Origin: an uncultured Amylibacter sp.
GTDB lineage: Bacteria > Pseudomonadota > Alphaproteobacteria > Rhodobacterales > Rhodobacteraceae
NCBI GenBank assembly: GCA_959347345.1
Contig: OY365738.1
Coordinates: forward strand, 806,001 to 870,000
DNA: 64,000 nt
Reading direction: 5' to 3'
The notes below the pieces were generated by a model. The model saw only the letters and a program-made list of their open reading frames with translations. It was not told where the DNA came from and searched no databases. This document shows, piece after piece, positions 48,769 to 57,040 of this stretch (position 1 is the first letter of the stretch; the number at the start of each line of letters is the position of its first letter). The position numbers and the translations under genes were made by a program.

Positions 48769-49665
48769 TTATTTCACCCCCCCAGCAACCCCCGCAGGAT
48801 CCAAATCCAACGCACTCTGCCGCAAAAACGCCATTAACCCCGCAGGATCGCTCTTATACTTATCCAGCACATCGCGCCCAATAGCCCGCCCGACCACCGG
48901 ACATTGCGCCTTATTAAACGCCTTTTTAATCTCATACATCAGCAAACTCTGCCGCAGAGTCATCGATATATTACTCGCAATCTGAAACACCCGCGAATTA
49001 GACCCGGCGAAAAACACAGGCACAACCACGGCATCACTGCGCAATATCATTTTGGACGTGAAATTACCCCATTCGGACTCCACCACTGGCCCGAAAAACG
49101 ACCGAGCCGTGCAAACCGTGCCAGCAGGGAAAACCCCGACAGCATGGCCGTCATTGACCCAATCCAACGCCACCTTGCGCGATTCCAAATTCTTAGCCAA
49201 AGCATCCTCTTCATGGGGGAAATAGATGGAAATCAAATTATGCTCGGCGACAGCAACACCGTTTAACAACGCCCGCGTGATAATCTTAAAATCATCGCGG
49301 CGTTTGGATAATAACCACGCCAGAACCAATCCATCCACCAGCCCATGCGGGTGATTGCAGACGATAACAACCGGGCCAGTGCGCGGGATATTTTCCATCT
49401 GTGCTGCCGAGGTTTTCACCTTTATGCCCATTTCATCCAAGACAGACGTCCAAAAGTGCGGGTGTTTATTCGGGTCATTTTCCCAACGGCGCATGTGCCA
49501 TAGTAACCGATATTTCGCGGTAAAAGCCTCCACCAGTTTGATAAAAAACCGCTTGCCAGTATCGGGATAGGACGAAGCATAGGTCAAATCGGCAGGATTA
49601 TACAGGCTGATTTTTTCCGACTCGGCGGCAGAGGAGGCAGCCTTAATTTTGCTTTGCTTGCGCAT
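48769..49665 (-). CDS. PlsC-like lysophospholipid acyltransferase
   Basis: A 298-residue acyltransferase of the hemolysin-like/PlsC superfamily. The catalytic block is NHPHGLVDG (His105 to Asp111), a variant of the H-x4-5-D motif, followed by VGVFPAGTVCTA, the substrate phosphate-binding block. It would acylate a lysolipid or an ornithine/lyso intermediate at the inner membrane; no clear transmembrane helix is visible, so peripheral attachment is likely. It starts immediately after the ptsH stop, so it is the distal gene of the phosphotransfer cluster. Substrate is not certain. Confidence 0.8.
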   Translation of the reverse strand: MRKQSKIKAASSAAESEKISLYNPADLTYASSYPDTGKRFFIKLVEAFTAKYRLLWHMRRWENDPNKHPHFWTSVLDEMGIKVKTSAAQMENIPRTGPVVIVCNHPHGLVDGLVLAWLLSKRRDDFKIITRALLNGVAVAEHNLISIYFPHEEDALAKNLESRKVALDWVNDGHAVGVFPAGTVCTARSFFGPVVESEWGNFTSKMILRSDAVVVPVFFAGSNSRVFQIASNISMTLRQSLLMYEIKKAFNKAQCPVVGRAIGRDVLDKYKSDPAGLMAFLRQSALDLDPAGVAGGVK

Positions 49666-49932
49666 TTAACAGCCCTCTCCGAACTTGTCATTCACCAGAT
49701 TTGTCAGAGCATCGCACAAAGCCCCAGCCTGCGCCCCCGCCGTTTTCACATGGATAAAACAGCCCTTGGCAGCGGCCAGCATCATTAACCCCATGATAGA
49801 ATCGCCAGACACATCCAGCCCGTCTTTTGTTACCACGCAGGTCGCGTCAAAGCTATCCACAGCCTCGACAAACTTGGCAGAGGCACGGGCATGCAGCCCT
49901 TTTTCATTCGTTATTTCCAAATCAATTTCCAT
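49666..49932 (-). CDS. ptsH: Phosphocarrier protein HPr
   Basis: An 88-residue HPr. The phosphoryl-accepting His15 is in GLHARASAKF, and the regulatory serine is Ser45 in VSGDSIMGLMML, the target of HprK. I use the ATG at 49932, which gives the canonical His15 numbering; an upstream TTG adds seven residues. It follows the EIIA gene closely and precedes the acyltransferase with no gap. In Alphaproteobacteria without full sugar PTS, this system is regulatory, linked to carbon and nitrogen status. Confidence 0.95.
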   Translation of the reverse strand: MEIDLEITNEKGLHARASAKFVEAVDSFDATCVVTKDGLDVSGDSIMGLMMLAAAKGCFIHVKTAGAQAGALCDALTNLVNDKFGEGC

Positions 49933-49970
49933 AAAATTCGTTTTCAAGCACAAGCCCAGTTAAACCTCAA

Positions 49971-50363
49971 TTAAACCCCAGACCCATCGCAAGAATTAAT
50001 ATATTTGCGTCCCGCATCCATCGCCGCGGCCAGCGCATCCTTTATTGGCATGTTACGCGATTTTGCCAGTTTAAGCAACATAGGCATATTGGCTCCGTAT
50101 AAAATCCGTCGCTCGGCACAGTTGCAAGCCTTCATGGACAAATTAGACGGAGACCCGCCGAACATGTCGGTTACGACAACCACCCCTTGTCCGCCATCCA
50201 CGCGGTCGGCGGCGGCGCAGATTTCCTCTTGTTTTTTGGCACGGTCGCATTCCGCATCGATGGATACGGCGATGATATTGGGCTGGCTACCATAGACATG
50301 CTCTATAGTATTAAGGTATTCCTGCGCCAAGCGGCCATGACCTACTATCACGACTCCGATCAC
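49971..50363 (-). CDS. Mannose-type PTS EIIA domain protein
   Basis: A 130-residue stand-alone EIIA of the mannose family. The phospho-acceptor is His9 in VVIVGHGRLA, and TDMFGGSPSNLS is the second signature. No EIIB or EIIC is present, so it is a regulatory rather than transport component. It lies between hprK and ptsH, 38 bp before the ptsH ATG. It would receive phosphate from HPr. Confidence 0.93.
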   Translation of the reverse strand: MIGVVIVGHGRLAQEYLNTIEHVYGSQPNIIAVSIDAECDRAKKQEEICAAADRVDGGQGVVVVTDMFGGSPSNLSMKACNCAERRILYGANMPMLLKLAKSRNMPIKDALAAAMDAGRKYINSCDGSGV

Positions 50364-50517
50364 AGTGCTGGCTCCTTTATCTGGTCGCGCAAGGTGCGCT
50401 AGGGGGGATTGGAATTTGCATGGTATAGTAATTTTGGCAGGTTTGCAAGGGGGTTTATCGGGGGTGTGATAGGTTTAATAGTAAAAATATCGTTAATTTG
50501 TAGTAAAATCGGCGTTT

Positions 50518-51018
50518 TCACCCGCCACGCCCGTGGATAAGGTATTGCAAGAGGGCAAAATGCAGGTTCGGCTGGTTTGCCCCGCGAATAAGGTCAATCC
50601 GTGCGGTTTGTTTCGTAGTTTGTAAGGTCGCGTATTCACGGGCAGGCAGGCGGGAGTCGCTGGCGGAGTCCATATCCACAACGGCTATTAGGCGGGTTTT
50701 GGCGGTCAAGGGAGTCAGCGGGGCGTTTAGCAAACCTATCCCCCGTGCCTCTATCATCCCTTTTGCCGTTGCGGGTGGCGTGGCAATTATCACATCCGTT
50801 TGTCCCGATTTTTCCACACCCTCTTCCACCCCTTTCTCCACCGACAAACACACGCAATCATCGCAGACCAAATCGCACCCCAACCCCAGCAGAGCCAGAG
50901 CCACTGCCGATTTCCCAGACCCAGACTGCCCAATAATCAGCAACCCGCGACTTTCCATCGCAATACAGGTTCCGTGATTATTTCCTTGTTTTATAAGGTC
51001 TTTTACAAAATTATCCAT
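50518..51018 (-). CDS. hprK: HPr kinase/phosphorylase (short alphaproteobacterial form)
   Basis: A 166-residue kinase that phosphorylates the serine of HPr. Walker A is GQSGSGKS at residues 30-37, and the family signature EARGIGLLN is at about 90-98. It lacks the N-terminal domain of Firmicutes HprK, as is usual for Alphaproteobacteria. GGGGAGG lies 5-10 nt before the ATG at 51018. It is divergent from pckA and first in the hprK-EIIA-ptsH-acyltransferase run. The rapZ gene often found between hprK and EIIA is absent; a 154-bp spacer without a gene takes its place. Confidence 0.93.
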   Translation of the reverse strand: MDNFVKDLIKQGNNHGTCIAMESRGLLIIGQSGSGKSAVALALLGLGCDLVCDDCVCLSVEKGVEEGVEKSGQTDVIIATPPATAKGMIEARGIGLLNAPLTPLTAKTRLIAVVDMDSASDSRLPAREYATLQTTKQTARIDLIRGANQPNLHFALLQYLIHGRGG

Positions 51019-51065
51019 AACCTCCCCTTTTTGCAAAAACCGCCCAGCTTTTGCTGGTCAGCATC

Positions 51066-51099
51066 ACTAATAACTAATAACTAACAACTAATAACTAAA
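51066..51099. repeat. Heptamer repeat in the hprK-pckA divergent spacer
   Basis: CTAATAA/CTAACAA units with 7-bp period, preceded by GCTTTTGCTGGTCAGCATCA, which resembles the right end of repeat elements A and B (CGCTGGTCGGCAT). Only a single arm is present, so it may be a fragment of that element. It sits upstream of both genes. Confidence 0.6.
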
Positions 51100-51206
51100 A
51101 TCACCATAGCATTTTCCAAAAAACCTGCTATACACCCCCCAAACCATAAATTTCCCCTGCGGAGACTCTGTCATAAACAGCCGCAAACTGCCACAAAGGA
51201 ACGCTT

Positions 51207-52775
51207 ATGAAAACGGGTGTATTCAATCCATCAAATCCCCTTGAAACCCAAGGTATAACGCCGAAAACCGCGCACTATAACCTGACCGAAGCCGCCCTCA
51301 TGCAGGCTTCGCTAACTTTGGGCGAATCCACGCTCAGCAAACACGGCGCACTGCTGGTGAATACTGGGCAATATACCGGTCGCTCGCCACAGGATAAATT
51401 CATAGTGCGCGAGGCCGCGACCGAGCCCCATATCTGGTGGGAAAACAACGCGCCCATGACGCGGGCGGATTTTGAAACGCTACGGGCGGATTTTTTCACC
51501 CATATAAAAAAGGGCGAATACTATGTTCAAGACTTATTCGGCGGGGCCGACCCAGCCCATCGGCTGAACGTCCGTGTGGTAACCGAATTAGCGTGGCATA
51601 GCCTGTTTATCCGCCATTTGCTCCGCCGTCCCGCGCGGGCAGAGTTGCACGATTTCCTGCCCGAATTCACCATCATAAACTGCCCCAGTTTCAAGGCAGA
51701 CCCCAATAAACACAACACGCGAAGCGAAGTCGTCGTTGCCATATCGTTCGAGGACAAACAGGTTTTAATCGGCGGCACCCAATACGCCGGTGAGACGAAA
51801 AAAGCCGTGTTTTCCGTGTTAAACTACCTTTTGCCGGCGAAAGGCATCATGCCGATGCATTGCTCTGCCAACCACGCGATTGGCGATGCGAACGACTCGG
51901 CGGTGTTTTTCGGGCTGTCTGGCACGGGTAAAACGACCTTATCCGCCGACCCGAACCGCGTTTTATTGGGCGATGATGAGCACGGCTGGGGCGATAATTT
52001 GTTTAATTTTGAGGGCGGGTGTTACGCGAAGACTATTAATTTATCGGCTGAATCCGAGCCTGAAATCTTTGCGACTACCCGCAAATTTGCCACGGTGATT
52101 GAGAATGTGGTTTTTGACGCGGACTCGCGCGAGCCTGATTTTAACGACACAAGCATCACCGCGAATGGGCGGTGTGCCTATCCTTTGGAGGCGATTTCCA
52201 ACGCCTCCGATACGGGGATTTGCGGTGCGCCGAAGACGGTTGTGATGCTGACTTGCGATGCGTTTGGGGTGCTGCCGCCGATTGCTCGGCTGAGCGCGGA
52301 TCAGGCTATGTATCACTTTTTATCGGGTTTTACCTCCAAAGTCGCGGGGACAGAGCGGGGTGTGAAAGAACCCACGCCTACGTTTTCCACGTGTTTCGGT
52401 GCGCCGTTTATGCCCCGCAGGCCAGAGGTTTATGGGGATTTATTGCGCAGTCATATCTCCGCCAGCAACGCGGTATGTTGGCTGGTGAATACGGGGTGGA
52501 GCGGTGGCGGCTATGGTATTGGGGCGCGGATGCCGATTAAGGTGACCCGTGCGTTGTTAAGTGCGGCCTTGGATGGCGGATTGAACGAAATTATGAACGC
52601 GGGGGCGGTTCGTGTGGATGATAATTTCGGGTTTGAGGTGCCAGTATCCTTGGATGGGATTGATGATAAAGTGCTGGACCCGCGGGCGTGTTGGACCGAT
52701 GGCGCGGAATATGATGCGGTGGCTGTGCGGTTGTTGGCGATGTTTGCTGATAATTTTAAGCAGTATGAGAGTTAA
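51207..52775 (+). CDS. pckA: Phosphoenolpyruvate carboxykinase (ATP)
   Basis: A 522-residue gluconeogenic enzyme converting oxaloacetate and ATP to PEP, CO2 and ADP in the cytosol. Walker A GLSGTGKT is at residues 236-243, and the metal/substrate segment GDDEHGW at 255-261. YAGETKKA near 193-200 supplies catalytic lysines, and [10 protein letters not shown] lies near the C terminus. Length is normal for the family. AAAGGA precedes the ATG. It is divergent from hprK, a typical alphaproteobacterial link between central carbon flux and the nitrogen-PTS. TTAGTGA heptamers follow the stop. Confidence 0.97.
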   Translation: MKTGVFNPSNPLETQGITPKTAHYNLTEAALMQASLTLGESTLSKHGALLVNTGQYTGRSPQDKFIVREAATEPHIWWENNAPMTRADFETLRADFFTHIKKGEYYVQDLFGGADPAHRLNVRVVTELAWHSLFIRHLLRRPARAELHDFLPEFTIINCPSFKADPNKHNTRSEVVVAISFEDKQVLIGGTQYAGETKKAVFSVLNYLLPAKGIMPMHCSANHAIGDANDSAVFFGLSGTGKTTLSADPNRVLLGDDEHGWGDNLFNFEGGCYAKTINLSAESEPEIFATTRKFATVIENVVFDADSREPDFNDTSITANGRCAYPLEAISNASDTGICGAPKTVVMLTCDAFGVLPPIARLSADQAMYHFLSGFTSKVAGTERGVKEPTPTFSTCFGAPFMPRRPEVYGDLLRSHISASNAVCWLVNTGWSGGGYGIGARMPIKVTRALLSAALDGGLNEIMNAGAVRVDDNFGFEVPVSLDGIDDKVLDPRACWTDGAEYDAVAVRLLAMFADNFKQYES

Positions 52776-52837
52776 CGATTAGTGATTAGTGATTAATTTT
52801 TTGCTACTTCTTGGCTGGTCGGCATCATTGTTTTATT

Positions 52838-53131
52838 TTAACCAAATATCCGTTCTGCCCAAGGCTTATGGGGGTTTAACAGCCATTTAAGCCGTACTCT
52901 GAGTTCCAAATCAAAGGGGACACGTACCATTGCTTCGCCCGTAGCCCGTGGCGGGGGGATATCGTCACCATACGCTAAATGACAAGCGATAGCCTCCGCT
53001 ATCGCGCCTTTGGCGTAGTGGGTTGCTTCCTTACGAGTTTCGCCAAAGGTTGTGACGAGAGGTAAATCGGGACAATCGACCATATAGGTATCGTTGTCGT
53101 CCTCTATAAAATTTATTGCATATTTTAACAT
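52838..53131 (-). CDS. hicB: HicB-like antitoxin, truncated copy 1
   Basis: A 97-residue HicB-fold protein with the family start MLKYAINF and CPDLP.V.TFGETR.EA motif. It ends in LKWLLNPHKPWAERIFG at the point where the 136-residue copy at 53406 continues into a helix-turn-helix. It therefore keeps the toxin-binding part but lacks a visible DNA-binding domain. Its linker (AAAGGAG before ATG) and partner hicA at 53166 match the copy 1017 bp upstream. It likely neutralises the HicA encoded just before it; regulation by itself is unlikely. Confidence 0.8.
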   Translation of the reverse strand: MLKYAINFIEDDNDTYMVDCPDLPLVTTFGETRKEATHYAKGAIAEAIACHLAYGDDIPPPRATGEAMVRVPFDLELRVRLKWLLNPHKPWAERIFG

Positions 53132-53165
53132 GTGTAGCTCCTTTGTTTGCCGTTTATTGGATTGT

Positions 53166-53354
53166 TTATTTTAACCCAAGTTGTCTTTTTATTTTATGCA
53201 CCACATTTTTTCCCAAGTCTTTACGCGATCCATGTATAGAAATCTGGGCTTTTTTGCCCTTTAGATGGGCGGTTCTATGCCCACTTCCCCCTTTGTGGTC
53301 AGTAAAAGTGCATCCTTGTTTTTTTAGCCATTTTACCAGCTCTGCCGAGTTCAT
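53166..53354 (-). CDS. hicA: HicA-like mRNA interferase toxin, copy 1
   Basis: A 62-residue double-stranded-RNA-binding-fold toxin. The family pattern LVKWLKKQGCTF, GGSGHRTAHL with the catalytic-type His26, and ISIHGSRKDLGKNVVHKI is intact, so it appears functional. It would cleave mRNA when free of antitoxin. It precedes hicB copy 1 by 34 bp. No Shine-Dalgarno is seen before the ATG; a possible promoter ends 6 bp upstream. Confidence 0.85.
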   Translation of the reverse strand: MNSAELVKWLKKQGCTFTDHKGGSGHRTAHLKGKKAQISIHGSRKDLGKNVVHKIKRQLGLK

Positions 53355-53360
53355 GGGTTA

Positions 53361-53389
53361 AAGGTAGTCAATATAAATCTTGTTGTCAA
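53361..53389 (-). promoter_or_regulatory. Putative promoter of hicA copy 1
   Basis: On the minus strand TTGACA (53389-53384) and TACCTT (53366-53361) are 17 bp apart. The -10 ends 6 nt before the ATG, so transcription would begin at or next to the start codon, implying a leaderless message. An identical arrangement exists at 54378-54406. Confidence 0.4.
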
Positions 53390-53405
53390 CAGGTATTTTA
53401 TCTTT

Positions 53406-53816
53406 TTATCGAATCGAAACCTCAATATGTCCGCCCATCGCTGCAGCTGCCTGTTCATACTGATCAACGCGGCTTTTATACGCGGGGTCAAACAACCTGT
53501 CAATCTGCGGACGCGCCGTTCCCAGTGCGATTGCCAACTTTTGCCTGCTGAATTTATTACGCTCTAACTGCCATTTTAATATCACCTTTAACGCCAGTTG
53601 CAAGGAAACACGCACCATCGCTTCGCCTTTTGCCTTTGGCACGGGGATTTCGTCAAAATGCGCCAAACGCCCCGCTATCGCACAATTCACAGCATCCATG
53701 CCATAGCCGATTGCGTCCTCCATTGTTTCACCAAAGGTTACCACCTCTGGCAAATCGGGACAGCTGACCAAAAATGTCCCCTCATCATCTTCAAAGTTTA
53801 TTGCATATTCTAACAC
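53406..53816 (-). CDS. hicB: HicB-like antitoxin with C-terminal HTH
   Basis: A 136-residue HicB. The N-terminal half (MLEYAINF, SCPDLPEVVTFGETMEDA) is the toxin-binding fold. The C-terminal half (NKFSRQKLAIALGTARPQIDRLFDP) is a helix-turn-helix of the Xre type, followed by EQAAAAMG. It has no hicA directly before it; the upstream neighbour is the truncated hicB at 53855. It could be the only DNA-binding regulator for both hicA promoters, which is an inference. Confidence 0.85.
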   Translation of the reverse strand: MLEYAINFEDDEGTFLVSCPDLPEVVTFGETMEDAIGYGMDAVNCAIAGRLAHFDEIPVPKAKGEAMVRVSLQLALKVILKWQLERNKFSRQKLAIALGTARPQIDRLFDPAYKSRVDQYEQAAAAMGGHIEVSIR

Positions 53817-53854
53817 AGTTTGCTCCTTTAATGCGGTTTATTGGATTGTTTATT

Positions 53855-54148
53855 TTAACCAAATATCCGTTCTGCCCAAGGCTTATGAGGGTTTAACAGC
53901 CATTTAAGCCGTATTCTGAATTCCAAATCAAAGGCAACACGTACCATTGCTTCGCCCGTAGCCCTTGGCGCGGGGATGTCTTCCCCAAGTGCAAAACGGG
54001 CGCAAATTATTTCCTCTATCGCGCCTTTGGCGTAGTGGATTGCGTCCTTGCGGGTTTCGCCGAAAGTTACCACCTCTGGTAAATCGGGACAATCAACCAT
54101 ATAGGTATCGTTGTCGTCCTCTATAAAGTTTATTGCATATTTTAACAT
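53855..54148 (-). CDS. hicB: HicB-like antitoxin, truncated copy 2
   Basis: A 97-residue protein very close to the copy at 52838, with the same early end and no HTH. Differences cluster in the central region (IEEIICARFALGEDIPAPR). It follows hicA copy 2 by 34 bp with AAAGGAGC before its ATG. It lies exactly 1017 bp from copy 1 in the tandem duplication. Confidence 0.8.
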   Translation of the reverse strand: MLKYAINFIEDDNDTYMVDCPDLPEVVTFGETRKDAIHYAKGAIEEIICARFALGEDIPAPRATGEAMVRVAFDLEFRIRLKWLLNPHKPWAERIFG

Positions 54149-54182
54149 GTGTGGCTCCTTTGTTTGCCGTTTATTGGATTGT

Positions 54183-54371
54183 TTATTTCAACCCAAGTTC
54201 TCTTTTTATTTTATGCACCACATTTTTTCCCAAGTCTTTACGCGACCCATGTATAGGTATCGGTGCTTTCCTACCATTTAAATGGGCGGTTCTATGCCCA
54301 CTTCCCCCTTTGTGGTCAGTAAAAGTGCATCCTTGTTTTTTTAGCCATTTTACCAGCTCTGCCGAGTTCAT
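54183..54371 (-). CDS. hicA: HicA-like mRNA interferase toxin, copy 2
   Basis: A 62-residue HicA nearly identical to copy 1 (about five substitutions, for example NGRKAPIPIH for KGKKAQISIH). The SGHRTAHL motif with His26 is intact. It is the first gene of the duplicated cluster and has the same leaderless-type promoter arrangement. Two closely related toxins with differing antitoxins raise the question of cross-neutralisation. Confidence 0.85.
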   Translation of the reverse strand: MNSAELVKWLKKQGCTFTDHKGGSGHRTAHLNGRKAPIPIHGSRKDLGKNVVHKIKRELGLK

Positions 54372-54377
54372 GGGTTA

Positions 54378-54406
54378 AAGGTAGTCAATATAAATCTTGT
54401 TGTCAA
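54378..54406 (-). promoter_or_regulatory. Putative promoter of hicA copy 2
   Basis: TTGACA (54406-54401) and TACCTT (54383-54378) on the minus strand with 17-bp spacing, matching the copy at 53361-53389. It sits inside a conserved block that runs from the hicA start through about 50 bp upstream. Confidence 0.4.
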
Positions 54407-54453
54407 CAGGTATTTTATCTTTTTTATGACAAACCTATCGTCTTGCAACCAAA

Positions 54454-54541
54454 GGCTTTTGTGTATGGGCTTTTTCATGTTTTTATTTCGGTCGGGCAGG
54501 TTCAACTGCCCTTATGAAAAAGCTCTATATGCACAAAAGCC
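54454..54541. repeat. Long imperfect hairpin downstream of the glycine-zipper gene
   Basis: The arm GGCTTTTGTGTATGGGCTTTTTCAT (54454-54478) pairs with ATGAAAAAGCTCTATATGCACAAAAGCC (54514-54541), with an inner GGGCAGGTTCAACTGCCC stem. CAACCAAAGGCTTTTG and GCACAAAAGC also match the outer arms of hairpins A and B, so it may be a diverged relative. It may terminate the glycine-zipper gene. Confidence 0.5.
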
Positions 54542-54573
54542 CCCACTAATCACTAATCGCTAATCGTTAAAAC

Positions 54574-54957
54574 CTAGCCAACCACCTTATGCCCGCGTCC
54601 GCGCAGGCAGTTGAACACAATCTGGTCGCGTTGCGCGTCCAATTTTTCTTCCGCCTCTGAATCGCCTGATATCTTGCCGAACGCGCCCCCGATGGCCGCG
54701 CCCCCGACAACATCCCCGACACTACCGCCGTCCAAAAGCCCGATGAGCCCGCCCGCAACCGCGCCAGCAATCGCGCCTTGGTTGCCGATGCTATCGTCCT
54801 TTTGTTTCTGCAAGGATAGGTTGCGGCATTCCACCAAATCCCTTTCGTATTCGGGCGATGTGCGGCCATCAACGATAGGCTGGTAAGGCGTGTCGCTACA
54901 CGCGGTCATGCCAAAAACAATGGCACCTGAGAGTAAAAATGTAGTTGTTTTTTTCAT
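54574..54957 (-). CDS. Glycine-zipper lipoprotein
   Basis: A 127-residue predicted lipoprotein with lipobox GMTAC and Cys20, serine at +2. Residues of about 55-95 are Gly/Ala-rich (GAIAGAVAGGLIGLLDGG, VVGGAAIGGAFG), a glycine zipper that may insert into membranes, as in YMGG/17-kDa surface-antigen-type proteins. Two further cysteines (CRN and FNCLRG) flank it. The C terminus is charged. It stands alone between the hic cluster and mutL. Role unknown. Confidence 0.78.
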   Translation of the reverse strand: MKKTTTFLLSGAIVFGMTACSDTPYQPIVDGRTSPEYERDLVECRNLSLQKQKDDSIGNQGAIAGAVAGGLIGLLDGGSVGDVVGGAAIGGAFGKISGDSEAEEKLDAQRDQIVFNCLRGRGHKVVG

Positions 54958-55039
54958 CGGTCTGTCCTTTTGTGGTTATGATGTTTTATTCCTATAGCGG
55001 ATATTTTACGAATAGGCAAGCGGTTTTAACGATTAATTA

Positions 55040-56893
55040 TTATGTTCGCCCAAATAACCGCTCTATATCCTTTAAACTCAGCGAAACATAGGTCGGTCGC
55101 CCGTGGTTACACTGCCCCGAATGGGGGGTTCGCTCCATATCACGCAACAATGCGTTCATCTCTTCCGCCCCCATCCGCCGCCCTGAACGAACAGAACCAT
55201 GACAGGCTATACGGCTTAAAACCGCGTCGGTTTTATCCGAGATGCTCTGAGTATGGTCGGAGTCATCCAGCTCGTCCAGAATGTCATTCACCAAACGCGC
55301 CACATCGACAACCCCCAATAAAGCAGGGGTTTCGCGCACGCATAACGCCCCTGCCCCGAAGGTTTCAATGACCAGTCCCAGCGATTCCAACCCGTCCGCA
55401 AAGCCCAGTAATAATTCGCATTCCAACGGCGATAAATCGATGATTTCGGGGATTAGCAATGCCTGCCGAGCCACGTTTTTTGCCGCGATTTGGGTTTTCA
55501 ATCGCTCATAAACCAATCGCTCATGGGCGGCGTGTTGGTCGACTATGACTATACCTGCTTGGGTTTGGGCGATTATGTAATTCTCATGAACCTGCGTTCG
55601 GGCAACACCCAAGGGCAAATCGGCTTCATCCACGACAACATCCGCGTCCTCTATAATCGCATCACTTTCCACCCGTCCTGAAAAGGCGGTTTGAGTCTCG
55701 GCAAATCCAGAATAGCCAACATCACCGCCCCCAGAAGACCCCCCAGAAATCCCCTGCGAAGCCCCCCGCCCCCCGCCATAATTACCTTGATACGGCACGC
55801 GTCCTTCGGGGCGGAATGCATCACTCATCGCCCCGGCGATTGTGCTGGAAACCCGCCCACCGTCGCTGGCCAGAGCATCGCGCACGGCACTGACTATCAA
55901 ACCACGCACATCGTTTGGCGCACGAAACCGAACCTCTGCCTTGGTTGGATGCACATTAACATCAACCACATCGGTGGGGCATTGCACGAATAACGCCACC
56001 ACAGGATGCCTGCCCTGCATAAGAAAATCGCGGTACGCCCCGCGCAACGCCCCGAAAAACAGCTTGTCCTTTACGGGGCGATTATTCACGAAGAAATACT
56101 GCGCCGAGGCGTTGCCCCTCGCGTAAGTCGGCAGGGAAATATAGCCACGCAGGTGCAGCCCATCGCGCGTCATATCCACCCGCACAGCGTTGTCAATGAA
56201 CTCCGTGCCAAGGATTTGCCGCAGCCGAGCCGTCAGCATCCCCTCCCCCGTTTGGGGGTCGGCGCGGAAAACAGAACGCCCTGCCTCTTCGCCCGTGTGG
56301 TCTTTAGCGTAGAACCCCACGCTTGGGTGCGCCAGAGCCAGCCGTTTTATGGTGTCCATAATGGCTATGGTTTCGGCGCGGTCTGTGCGCAGGAATTTTA
56401 ACCGAGCGGGGGTGGCGAAGAACAAATCACGCAGGGTAACGCTGGTGCCGATGGCGCGGGCGGCGGGGCTGACGGGGGACAGCGTGCCGCCCTCGGCGGT
56501 GATTTTGGCGGCGGTTTCGGTGCTGGATTCGGTATCAAATGGGCGCGATATAATCTGCAATCGCCCGACTGAACCCATGGAGGGCAAAGCCTCCCCCCGA
56601 AACCCAAAACTGCGGATATTCAGCAAATCCGAGCCGTCTATTTTGGAGGTCGCGTGGCGCGATAGTGCCAAAGGCAGTTGCTCCCCCGTCATCCCATGCC
56701 CGTTATCGGCAACGCTGATAAGGGTTTTACCACCGTTCGCGTAGGCTATGTCTATACGGGTTGCGCCCGCGTCCAAGGCGTTTTCTATCAGTTCCTTCAG
56801 GGCGGCCGCGGGGCGTTCAATGACCTCCCCCGCCGCGATGCGGTTTGATAAGTCCTCGCTGAGTTGGCGGATTTGTGGCGGGGATTTTGTCAT
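55040..56893 (-). CDS. mutL: DNA mismatch repair protein MutL (endonuclease type)
   Basis: A 617-residue mismatch-repair ATPase. The N-terminal GHKL domain has ELIENALDAGAT, DNGHGM and FGFRGEALPS. A long Gly/Ser linker (about 360-400) precedes the C-terminal domain. The metal-binding motif DQHA-x2-E-x4-E is present in VDQHAAHERLVYERL, so this MutL should have its own endonuclease activity and nick strands without MutH. A zinc-site-like CHGSVRSGRRMG and GQCNHGRPT end the protein. It is divergent from the giant lipoprotein, and its 5' region resembles that of fadN. Confidence 0.95.
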   Translation of the reverse strand: MTKSPPQIRQLSEDLSNRIAAGEVIERPAAALKELIENALDAGATRIDIAYANGGKTLISVADNGHGMTGEQLPLALSRHATSKIDGSDLLNIRSFGFRGEALPSMGSVGRLQIISRPFDTESSTETAAKITAEGGTLSPVSPAARAIGTSVTLRDLFFATPARLKFLRTDRAETIAIMDTIKRLALAHPSVGFYAKDHTGEEAGRSVFRADPQTGEGMLTARLRQILGTEFIDNAVRVDMTRDGLHLRGYISLPTYARGNASAQYFFVNNRPVKDKLFFGALRGAYRDFLMQGRHPVVALFVQCPTDVVDVNVHPTKAEVRFRAPNDVRGLIVSAVRDALASDGGRVSSTIAGAMSDAFRPEGRVPYQGNYGGGRGASQGISGGSSGGGDVGYSGFAETQTAFSGRVESDAIIEDADVVVDEADLPLGVARTQVHENYIIAQTQAGIVIVDQHAAHERLVYERLKTQIAAKNVARQALLIPEIIDLSPLECELLLGFADGLESLGLVIETFGAGALCVRETPALLGVVDVARLVNDILDELDDSDHTQSISDKTDAVLSRIACHGSVRSGRRMGAEEMNALLRDMERTPHSGQCNHGRPTYVSLSLKDIERLFGRT

Positions 56894-56896
56894 GAG

Positions 56897-57040
56897 GGGT
56901 GTTTAGCATGAAACGAGGGAAAAGAGCAAACCTTACATGCGGGCGATTAGGGGGTGCGATTAGAGGATGCGACATTTTGCCACATTAATTTTTGTTAAAA
57001 AAGTTTTAAAAACTATTAACAATGAAGTAAAACTTGTGAT
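56897..57040. promoter_or_regulatory. Divergent regulatory region related to the fadN/lipoprotein spacer
   Basis: The blocks TGTTTAGCAT (56900), AGAGCAAACCTTAC (56923), CATTTTGCC, GTTAAAAAAG and AAAACTATTAACAA occur in the same order as in 5168-5287. TTAA-N7-TTAA (56995-57009) is also a formal CtrA-box match, although this DNA is very AT-rich. The region may control both mutL and the lipoprotein. Confidence 0.55.

Larger units (their letters stand above)
52838..54425. repeat. Tandem duplication with 1017-bp period (hicA-hicB)
   Basis: hicB copies start 1017 bp apart (53131 and 54148), as do hicA copies (53354 and 54371) and their upstream blocks. A linker containing TTTATTGGATTGTTTATTT recurs three times near 53150, 53835 and 54168, between each adjacent gene pair. 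The repeated linkers suggest homologous recombination between cassettes. The HTH-bearing hicB at 53406 lies between the two copies. Confidence 0.85.

Noticed and set aside
52838..53131. Short HicB copies as frameshifted pseudogenes
   Set aside because: Both copies end at the same residue with conserved sequence, and no HTH-coding remnant follows the stop.
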